Assembly (NCBI GenBank): GCA_913020235.1
Contig: CAJWBT010000139.1
Span: 1 to 6,422 of the forward strand
Direction of reading: 5' to 3'
From: an uncultured Chloroflexota bacterium
Lineage (GTDB): Bacteria; Chloroflexota; Dehalococcoidia; UBA3495
DNA: 6,422 nt
Of the stretch, positions 1 to 5,279 are shown piece after piece. Within the stretch, counting starts at the first letter, position 1. The number at the start of each line of letters is the position of its first letter. The translations under genes were made by a program, and so were the position numbers. The notes below the pieces were generated by a model. That model was not told where the DNA came from. It did not search any database and saw only the letters and a list, made by a program, of their open reading frames with translations.

Positions 1-673
1 AACCCTGGGCCGGATGCCAACAGGCCCCGATGACATGACCGAAGAGGAGAAGCGGCTGGTAGGCCGGGCGTGCTTCGCCGGGCGTGGCGGTGGCGGCGGT
101 GGTGGCGATCACGATGGGCCGAGCGACGAAGAGATCCAGTGCATGACTGAGGCCATAGGCCGGATGCCCACCGGCCCCGATGACTTCACCGAAGACGAGA
201 AGCGGCTGGTGGGCCGGGCGTGCTTCGGAGGCGGCGGGCCCGGCGGTGGTGGCGGACAAGGGGGGCCGAACGACGAAGAGATCCAATGCATCACCGAAAC
301 CCTGGGCCGGATGCCAACAGGCCCCGATGACATGACCGAAGAGGAGAAGCGGTTGGTGGGCCGGGCGTGCTTCGGCGGCGGCCAAGGCGATGGGCCCGAA
401 ACCGTTGATGACCTGGACGCGGAGACCCGCCAGTGCATCATCGATATCCTTGGTGAGCTGCCCGACAGCCCCGATGACCTGACCGAGGAGGACAAGCAGC
501 GCGTTGGCCAGGCGTGCTTCACCAGCAAGCAGCCAAAAGGCCGGGCGACATCGGTCTCCGCCGGACTCAATGAGGCGACCCGGCAGTGCATCGTGAACGT
601 TCTGGGCAGCATGCCGTCGGACCTCGCGGACCTGACCGAGGAAGAGAAGCGGCGCCTTGGCCAGGATTGCTTT
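1..673 (+). repeat. Tandem 147-153 bp coding repeats (five units, first partial)
   Basis: These are the in-frame units that encode the paired-Cys repeats. Bases 1-77 and 298-374 match at 75 of 77 positions at an offset of exactly 297 bp (99 codons). The middle copy, starting near 158, is 150 bp from the first and more diverged. The fourth and fifth units keep the cysteines and glycines but have drifted in DNA. The gradient suggests that units 1-3 arose by recent duplication and units 4-5 are older. Confidence 0.85.
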
Positions 674-1315
674 GGGCGCCAGCGCGCATCGGGTGAAAGG
701 CGCGGCGACGGAGTTCGGCCGCGCACCTTCGCCCGGGCAACCCGCCCCCGGACCGGAGCGGGGACCCGAGGACCGGGCCGCACCACGACCGGCCAGCAGG
801 CAGCCGGGGCCGCAGGGCAGGGCCAAGTCAATGTGGGCCAGCCGGGTGACACCGGTGAACAGGGGGGCGAGGCGGCGACGACGGCTACCTCCGGCAGCAC
901 CGGCGGCGGAGCGGCACCGGACCCGTCAGCAACAAGTGGCAGCGGCTCTCAGGCGCAGGCCAGTTCAGCCCCACCGGAGGCCGGCGGCGAGGAGCCCAGC
1001 CAGGCCGCCCCAACCGACACGGGTCAGCCCGAAGCCGGCAGTAACCAGCCGACTCCAGCCACCAGCCCGCAGCCGGCGGCCACGACCGGGCAGGCGGTGC
1101 TTAACGAGTTGGAGCAGGCCGTACATGAAATAATCAAGGACTATAACGAAAACGACGATACTATTGCGGTCCAGGTGATCGAAAATCTCCAAGTGCTCAC
1201 GGGGAGCAGAACCGCCGGTCTCCTTCTGCTGAACAAGGTCGCCCACCTACTGCATAAAGGAGACGACGTGTCCGCGAACGACCTGGCCGGCATTGGATCG
1301 GGGACGTCTAATTAG
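1..1315 (+). CDS. Paired-cysteine repeat protein with low-complexity linker, 5' end cut by window edge
   Basis: I do not recognise a named family. The reading frame is open from the first bases (Thr-Leu-Gly-Arg precede the first Met at 14), and the sequence around that Met is the middle of a repeat, so the true start and any signal peptide lie outside the window. Numbering from the Met at 14, residues 1-220 hold five repeats, the first incomplete. Each complete unit has two cysteines exactly 27 apart (43/70, 92/119, 141/168, 192/219), with Gly six residues after the first Cys, an acidic Thr-Glu-Glu helix, and Gly three before the second Cys. Gly-rich loops join units 1-3. Residues 221-360 are a disordered Gly/Ala/Thr/Pro/Gln linker. 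Residues 361-433 are a helical domain with more AT-rich codons. Likely exported, by analogy with the neighbouring repeat lipoprotein, but this is inference. Confidence is high that it is a gene and low on function. Confidence 0.85.
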   Translation, partial: TLGRMPTGPDDMTEEEKRLVGRACFAGRGGGGGGGDHDGPSDEEIQCMTEAIGRMPTGPDDFTEDEKRLVGRACFGGGGPGGGGGQGGPNDEEIQCITETLGRMPTGPDDMTEEEKRLVGRACFGGGQGDGPETVDDLDAETRQCIIDILGELPDSPDDLTEEDKQRVGQACFTSKQPKGRATSVSAGLNEATRQCIVNVLGSMPSDLADLTEEEKRRLGQDCFGRQRASGERRGDGVRPRTFARATRPRTGAGTRGPGRTTTGQQAAGAAGQGQVNVGQPGDTGEQGGEAATTATSGSTGGGAAPDPSATSGSGSQAQASSAPPEAGGEEPSQAAPTDTGQPEAGSNQPTPATSPQPAATTGQAVLNELEQAVHEIIKDYNENDDTIAVQVIENLQVLTGSRTAGLLLLNKVAHLLHKGDDVSANDLAGIGSGTSN

Positions 1316-1353
1316 ACCCTCAGCTGCCGGTTAGGAGCGGCGGAGCAACGATC

Positions 1354-1396
1354 AAGGAGCAGGGAGGGGATTCTTGCGCCCCTCCCTGCTCCTTTT
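1354..1396 (+). terminator. Strong intrinsic terminator between convergent genes
   Basis: A perfect 16-bp stem pairs 1354-1369 with 1379-1394 around a 9-nt loop, and the 3' arm runs into TTTT. It lies 38 bp after the stop of the repeat-protein gene on the + strand and 17 bp beyond the stop of the lipoprotein gene on the - strand. The stem is symmetric, with AA at one foot and TT at the other, so it could end transcription from both sides. The T tract is better on the + strand. Confidence 0.88.
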
Positions 1397-1413
1397 CTCA
1401 ACGATCTCGGGCG

Positions 1414-2547
1414 TCAGGGGGAAGAGCCCAGGGCTTCCGCCAACAGGCAGTCTCCCATGACTCCTTCTTCATCCGCGGACAGCGGTATTGCCCCCGACGC
1501 GACCACCGCAGCTATGTCGGCCCCTAGCTGCTCCTCCAAGCAGGCAAGCACGCCTTCCGAAACGGTTTCCGACGAACTCCCGGTATCAAAAGCCGAGCCC
1601 AAAAGGCACTCCCCCATGACCGCCTCCTCTGCCTCGGTCAATGGTATAGCTCCCGAAGCGACCACCGCTGCGATTTCGGCTCCCAGCCGCTCTTCCAGAC
1701 AGGCGGTAAGGCTCTGGGATTCGGTTTCCGAGGAAACGCTCAGGGCCGAGCCCAAAAGGCATTCACCCGTCACCGCCTGCTCTGCCTCGGTCAGCGGGAC
1801 CGCTCCGGAGGCGACCACCGCGGCGATGTCGGCCCCAAGCCGCTCTTCCAGACAGGCCGTGAGACTATCATCGGAGGCCTCCTCTGACGAGCCCAAAGTT
1901 GCCTCCAACAGACAGTCCCCCAGCGCCTGCTCCTCCGCCTCGTTCAACGGCACCGCTCCGGAGGCGATCACCGCGGCTATATCGACCCCCAGAAGGTCTT
2001 GCAAACAGCTCTCAGCGGTGGCTGCCACATCCTCCTCAGAGGAAGCCAGAGCCGACGTCAGCAGGCATTCCACCAGTACCGCCTCCTCTTCGGCAGACAG
2101 CTCTATTGCCCCCGCGCCAACGGCCTCGACTACACTGGCGCCCAGTCCCTCTTCCAGACAGGAAACGACCGGGGCAGAAATGGCCTCCGACTCAAGGCCC
2201 GCGGTGGTTGCGAAGAGGCAATCCTCCAGAACCGCCTCTTCCGCCGCCGTCTCCTTCCTTGCTCCCGAAACCAGTTGTCGAGCCACGTCGGGCCCCAACT
2301 GCTCTTGCAGGCAGGCGACCAGGCCCGCGAATTCCGCTGGCACCGATTCCGTCAGAAGCGGCGTTTCGGTCGGCAGTGGGAGAGGCGTGTCGGTGGGCGC
2401 CAGCGTGGGCGCGGGCGGGGGCGTCGGCGTGGAGGATGGAGTTGGTGTTGCTGTGGGGAGGGGAGTTGGAAGCGGAGTCTGAGTAGCTGACGCGCCGCCA
2501 CACGCCGCCAGCAGCAGGGCGCCCAACCCGAACACCAGGAGTCTCAT
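1414..2547 (-). CDS. Lipoprotein with Thr/Pro stalk and six paired-cysteine repeats
   Basis: Function unknown, but the architecture is clear. From the ATG at 2547 (377 aa), residues 1-15 form a short lipoprotein signal peptide ending in the lipobox Leu-Ala-Ala-Cys (Cys16), so the mature protein should be lipid-anchored outside the membrane. Residues 17-65 are a Thr/Pro/Ser-rich stalk. Residues 76-372 hold six repeats with cysteine pairs 79/110, 130/161, 181/212, 232/263, 283/314 and 336/367, always CX30C, with a 51-residue period (53 at the last). Each unit reads Cys-Leu-x-x-x-Leu-Gly, a hydrophobic Ala/Val helix, Ser/Ala-Gly-Ala, then an acidic helix ending at the second Cys. I prefer the ATG because AGGG sits 5 nt upstream of it and the signal peptide is then of normal length. 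A GTG at 2562 would add five residues but lies at the predicted transcription start. The paired cysteines plausibly form disulphides. The gene stands alone and is convergent with the other repeat-protein gene. Confidence 0.9.
   Translation of the reverse strand: MRLLVFGLGALLLAACGGASATQTPLPTPLPTATPTPSSTPTPPPAPTLAPTDTPLPLPTETPLLTESVPAEFAGLVACLQEQLGPDVARQLVSGARKETAAEEAVLEDCLFATTAGLESEAISAPVVSCLEEGLGASVVEAVGAGAIELSAEEEAVLVECLLTSALASSEEDVAATAESCLQDLLGVDIAAVIASGAVPLNEAEEQALGDCLLEATLGSSEEASDDSLTACLEERLGADIAAVVASGAVPLTEAEQAVTGECLLGSALSVSSETESQSLTACLEERLGAEIAAVVASGAIPLTEAEEAVMGECLLGSAFDTGSSSETVSEGVLACLEEQLGADIAAVVASGAIPLSADEEGVMGDCLLAEALGSSP
1438..2322 (-). repeat. Six tandem ~153 bp coding repeats in the lipoprotein gene
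   Basis: The units recur at 153 bp (51 codons) and at 159 bp for the C-terminal pair. A recognisable core, GACCACCGC or GATCACCGC read on the + strand, begins at 1501, 1660, 1813 and 1966. The C-terminal four units are the most alike in protein and DNA, while the N-terminal two have kept little beyond the cysteines, the Gly after the first Cys and the acidic helix. This suggests growth or homogenisation at the 3' end of the gene. Confidence 0.85.
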
Positions 2548-2569
2548 CGATACCCTAGGCACGCCACGA

Positions 2570-2598
2570 ATTATAGTGGAGTGGGAGCGCTACTACAA
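2570..2598 (-). promoter_or_regulatory. Sigma70-type promoter of the repeat lipoprotein
   Basis: On the - strand a perfect TATAAT occupies 2575-2570. A TTGTAG -35 lies at 2598-2593 with a 17-bp spacer. Transcription should start near 2563-2562, giving a leader of about 15 nt to the ATG at 2547. That is just long enough to carry the AGGG Shine-Dalgarno at 2556-2553. Confidence 0.7.
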
Positions 2599-2660
2599 GG
2601 TAACAACTCCGAATCAAACCTGCCGGGTGCGACCTTCGCGAACCGGGAATTTCCTGCCGG

Positions 2661-2689
2661 TTGACAGCGGTCGAGCCCCGCCGTAAAAT
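2661..2689 (+). promoter_or_regulatory. Sigma70-type promoter of the flavin oxidoreductase gene
   Basis: A perfect TTGACA at 2661-2666 is followed by a 17-bp spacer and TAAAAT at 2684-2689. The start of transcription should be near 2696, leaving a leader of about 37 nt. The TTG that could be read as an upstream start codon at 2661 is part of the -35 box, which argues against translation starting there. Confidence 0.8.
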
Positions 2690-2721
2690 CGGTCACACTT
2701 CGGCCCGGAGCCAGCGCGCCG

Positions 2722-2730
2722 GAAGAGGTG
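2722..2730 (+). promoter_or_regulatory. Ribosome binding site that fixes the start at 2733
   Basis: The purine-rich GAAGAGGTG lies just upstream of the ATG at 2733. It supports that start over the in-frame TTG at 2661, which overlaps the promoter. Confidence 0.65.
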
Positions 2731-2732
2731 TT

Positions 2733-3695
2733 ATGAAGCGCAGCAGGGTTTGCCAAATCCTGGGCATCGAACATCCTGTCATGCAAGCGGGATTGCCGTG
2801 GGTTTCCAATCCGGAGCTGGTGGCTGCGGTTTCGACTGCCGGCGGGCTAGGGGTGCTGCACCCCACAGCCGGGTCGGAGCCCGGCGGCGACCTAGTAGCC
2901 AACTTGCAAGCAAATATGCGCCAGGTCCAGCGGTTGACCCATGAACCCTTCGGGATCGCGCTGTACCTGCCCAATCCTCGCATATCCGAGATGATACAGG
3001 TGGCCGTTCAAGAGGGCATGCGCATCGCCGTCACCTACGGCGGCAGCCCTGCCCTGTGCACCGGCACCCTCAAGGAGCATGACGTTACCGTGATGCATCA
3101 GGTGGCCACGGTCCGCCACGCCCGCGGCGCCGAGGCTCAGGGGGTGGATGTCGTCATCGCGGAAGGGTTCGAGGGGGGAGGCCTGCGTGGGGCTGACAAG
3201 GTCTCAACCATGGTGCTGGTGCCCCAGGTCGTGGGGTCGGTCTCGATACCGGTTATTGCCTCCGGTGGAATTGTCGATTCCCGCGGGTACGTGGCCGCCA
3301 TGGCTCTTGGCGCCCAGGGAGTGCAAATGGGCTCCCGGTTCGTCGCCACCAACGAGTGCATGTCCCATCAAAACTACAAAGAAGCCATCGTAGCGGCGAT
3401 CGACAGTGGCACCGTGATCGTCGGCGGCGACCGCTGGCCCACGCGGGTCTTGCGCAACGGCATGGCCCTGCGCTTGAAAGAAAGCGGCCTCAGCGGGCCG
3501 GGCAACGACCAAAACGCCTGGGAGGCCGAGTTGGGCATGGCCCAAGCCCGGGCGGCGATGGTCGATGGCGACATGGAGGCCGGCATTGCCTATACCGGCG
3601 CCGGCGCCGGACTCATCTCCGAAGTCACCAGCGTCGAGGAAGTGTTCAGAGAGTTGCGGGAGGGAAGCCAGGCTCTGACCCGGCGCCTGTCCTGA
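2733..3695 (+). CDS. FMN-dependent oxidoreductase, nitronate monooxygenase/FabK-like (YrpB family)
   Basis: A 320-residue TIM-barrel flavoenzyme of the 2-nitropropane dioxygenase/nitronate monooxygenase superfamily, which includes FabK enoyl reductases and NAD(P)H:quinone reductases. Family signatures are the N-terminal HPVMQAG (14-20), SNPEL and AGGLGVL (36-42), the Gly-Val-Asp-Val-Val-Ile-Ala-Glu-Gly strand and Gly-rich loop (137-153), the phosphate-binding ASGGI (176-180) and GAQGVQMGSRF (193-203), and a C-terminal GAGAGLI (289-295). Length is normal for the family. In characterised members the Gly-rich loop carries a catalytic His (GGHxG). Here that position is Leu151 (GGGLRG), so nitronate or enoyl-ACP chemistry by the standard route is doubtful. 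The usual Gln near the C-terminal glycines is also Ala. The gene is monocistronic, with its own promoter and convergent with the nuclease gene. I am confident of the fold and family but not of the substrate. Confidence 0.9.
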   Translation: MKRSRVCQILGIEHPVMQAGLPWVSNPELVAAVSTAGGLGVLHPTAGSEPGGDLVANLQANMRQVQRLTHEPFGIALYLPNPRISEMIQVAVQEGMRIAVTYGGSPALCTGTLKEHDVTVMHQVATVRHARGAEAQGVDVVIAEGFEGGGLRGADKVSTMVLVPQVVGSVSIPVIASGGIVDSRGYVAAMALGAQGVQMGSRFVATNECMSHQNYKEAIVAAIDSGTVIVGGDRWPTRVLRNGMALRLKESGLSGPGNDQNAWEAELGMAQARAAMVDGDMEAGIAYTGAGAGLISEVTSVEEVFRELREGSQALTRRLS

Positions 3696-3739
3696 TCCCA
3701 AAGGGGCCGCCCCGGCAGAAACTTTGTGTCCCCTGGGAT
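3695..3739. terminator. Possible bidirectional hairpin between convergent genes
   Basis: Bases 3695-3706 (ATCCC, AA bulge, AGGGG) can pair with 3730-3739 (CCCCTGGGAT), giving ten base pairs around a 23-nt loop that itself contains a GGGG/CCCC option. The hairpin starts at the stop codon of the flavoenzyme gene and ends 20 bp from the stop of the nuclease gene. There is no T tract, so intrinsic termination would be weak. Confidence 0.4.
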
Positions 3740-3758
3740 ACGGGCGACCCTCAAACGC

Positions 3759-5006
3759 TTATCCGGGCCCAGAGGCCTCCCAATCCACCAATTCCTCCGC
3801 GTGGCGAATAATCTGCTCCCGCCGTTTGGAGTCGATGTCCCGGCTTTCCAGGTAGAGACGTAGCGCCTGGATGGGCTGCAAACCCTCGGCCGTTTCAGCT
3901 TCCAGGCGGGTCCGGCGCCCGCCCTCGGCAGACTCACGGCTTATGGCGGCGACGAAGTGGGCCGATTGGAGCGCCTGGCGAACGTCCGCCTCTCGAAATT
4001 GGGGCTCCAGTTCCGGGGGCAGGTTCACCCGCACCCGCACCACCGCGTCGGCCACGTTCTTCCGGGCAATGGCACGCAGCACCGCTTCCGTGGGGTCTGA
4101 GCTTCCAGAAGCCAGCGTAACGTCCACCGTCACGAACGGCCGGGCTTCCAGGCGTTCGAACTTGAAATCGACCAGCCTCCGCCCCTGAGGGGCCGCCGGG
4201 TCCAGCTCCACCACGCAAAAGCCCTTCTCGTCCCCCTCTTCGCTGAAGTCCACCCGCTGCAGACTGCCCGAATACACCACCATCGGCGGGCCCATCCGGA
4301 GCACTTGATGCTTGTGAATGTGGCCCAGGGCGACATAGTCCACTTGGGGTTTCTCCAGCGCACTGGCCAGCAGCACATGGTCCCGGCCCAGCATCATGGA
4401 TCGTTCGGTGCCCAAGGTGGCGCCGTTGACGGTAACGTGTCCGGCGATGACGGCAGGCACCGTCGGGTCCAGACGTTGGACCCGGCTCTCTATGGCTTCG
4501 GTCATCCGATCCTGGATCTGCTCACGCACTTTATCGATGGAGAGCCCCCGGGACTCTTCCCTGCTGACCATGGTGCTGCGCCTGGGCCAGGGGACCGCCA
4601 CCACCTGGACCGGGCCGGCAGGGGTGGAAACCGTGTAGGTCTCCAGTTTGTCGCCGATGTAAAGGTGCGGCACCCGCAACGTGGAGAAGATCTCCACCGC
4701 CGTAGCCCGGCTCACGGCGTTGGGCAGGTCATGGTTGCCCACCAGCAAGAATGTCGGGATATCCGCTTCTGACAGCCGCGCCAGACGCTTGGCGAACTCC
4801 CGCTGGTGGGTCTGGGAAGGGTCGCGGCCCTTGTAGGCGTCACCGGCCAGCAGCACCAGGTCGACATCGCGGGTCAGGGCATACTCCACGACCTGGTCCA
4901 GGGCGGCCAGAAAATCTCCCAGCCGGGTGGAGAGGCCGGTCTCCGGGTCTATGCGGCCGTAGTTCTCCACTCCGATGTGCAGGTCGGAGAAGTGCAGAAT
5001 GCGCAT
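3759..5006 (-). CDS. sbcD: SbcD/Mre11-like metallophosphoesterase, DNA double-strand-break nuclease
   Basis: A 415-residue exonuclease subunit D homologue. With SbcC/Rad50, enzymes of this family use two metal ions (Mn2+) to trim and cut DNA ends and hairpins. All phosphoesterase motifs are present: DLH (Asp8, His10), AGD (Asp56), GNHD (Asn91, His92, Asp93), AGH (His190) and GHIH (His229, His231). The region after about 270 fits the capping domain. The basic/acidic helix at about 380-410 is placed where relatives bind the Rad50 coiled coil. The ATG at 5006 begins directly at the conserved MRILHFSDLH and has AGGAG 6 nt upstream. A GTG at 5033 would add nine unconserved residues. No sbcC is adjacent: the downstream neighbour is convergent and the upstream one divergent, so the partner would have to be encoded elsewhere. 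A broader Mre11-like DNA repair exonuclease name is equally safe. Confidence 0.93.
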   Translation of the reverse strand: MRILHFSDLHIGVENYGRIDPETGLSTRLGDFLAALDQVVEYALTRDVDLVLLAGDAYKGRDPSQTHQREFAKRLARLSEADIPTFLLVGNHDLPNAVSRATAVEIFSTLRVPHLYIGDKLETYTVSTPAGPVQVVAVPWPRRSTMVSREESRGLSIDKVREQIQDRMTEAIESRVQRLDPTVPAVIAGHVTVNGATLGTERSMMLGRDHVLLASALEKPQVDYVALGHIHKHQVLRMGPPMVVYSGSLQRVDFSEEGDEKGFCVVELDPAAPQGRRLVDFKFERLEARPFVTVDVTLASGSSDPTEAVLRAIARKNVADAVVRVRVNLPPELEPQFREADVRQALQSAHFVAAISRESAEGGRRTRLEAETAEGLQPIQALRLYLESRDIDSKRREQIIRHAEELVDWEASGPG

Positions 5007-5012
5007 GAGGGA

Positions 5013-5017
5013 CTCCT
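5013..5017 (-). promoter_or_regulatory. Ribosome binding site that fixes the sbcD start
   Basis: AGGAG on the - strand, 6 nt before the ATG at 5006. It agrees with the protein-level conservation beginning at that Met and favours it over the GTG at 5033. Confidence 0.65.
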
Positions 5018-5095
5018 GCCCGCCGAGGGCCACGTCCCTACCCGGTAACCGTTCGCATTGTCGGTCCGGGCATCGTTCAACTCTTCGGCTCCCAT

Positions 5096-5124
5096 ACTAT
5101 ACCGGATACCTTTGACCGGCCGAA
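5096..5124 (-). promoter_or_regulatory. Candidate promoter of the sbcD-like gene
   Basis: On the - strand TATAGT (5101-5096) matches five of six -10 positions. The best -35 at a 17-bp spacing is TTCGGC (5124-5119), a weak match that lies inside a small CCGGC/GCCGG hairpin (5116-5130). This would give a leader of about 80 nt. It is clearly weaker than the promoters of the neighbouring genes. Confidence 0.35.
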
Positions 5125-5193
5125 AGCCGGCCATGGCACCATGTAGTGTGCGCCCGTTGGCGGGTATCCCAGGCGTGAGTCGCGCCGTCAACG

Positions 5194-5222
5194 TTGACAA
5201 TCCACGTTGCGGTTCCTAGAAT
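5194..5222 (+). promoter_or_regulatory. Sigma70-type promoter of the zinc-ribbon protein gene
   Basis: A perfect TTGACA (5194-5199), a 17-bp spacer and TAGAAT (5217-5222, five of six). Transcription should begin near 5229, giving a leader of about 50 nt before the ATG at 5280. Confidence 0.8.
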
Positions 5223-5279
5223 CAGGGAAGACCAACGGGCCACCGCGCGATATCCGGAAAGGACCCAAGATACGCCAAC

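Noticed and set aside
199..226. Acidic Asp/Glu-rich repeat segments as EF-hand or dockerin calcium loops
   Set aside because: The PDD-T-E-E stretches lack the 12-residue spacing of Asp/Asn ligands and the invariant Gly/Glu positions of an EF-hand, and the paired cysteines do not fit either family.
1..673. Possible CRISPR array because of evenly spaced repeats
   Set aside because: The spacing is about 150 bp, in frame, with codon-level divergence and conserved protein residues. These are coding repeats, not short repeats with unique spacers.
109..900. 263-codon open frame on the - strand opposite the left repeat gene
   Set aside because: Pro/Ser/Arg-rich composition mirrors the Gly-rich + strand. 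There is no start context and no domain. The + frame has the exact Cys periodicity.
1457..2482. Long open frame on the + strand (341 codons) opposite the lipoprotein gene
   Set aside because: It is the antisense shadow of a repetitive GC-rich gene. Its product is Ser/Ala/Pro-rich low complexity with no ribosome site, while the - strand encodes a clear lipoprotein signal and conserved repeats with its own promoter.
2661..2732. N-terminal extension of the flavoenzyme from the TTG at 2661
   Set aside because: That TTG is inside the TTGACA -35 box, and the predicted transcript starts about 35 bp later. The ATG at 2733 has a GAGGTG site and begins at conserved sequence.
5007..5033. N-terminal extension of the SbcD-like protein from the GTG at 5033
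   Set aside because: The nine extra residues precede the conserved MRILHFSDLH start, which has its own AGGAG at 6 nt.
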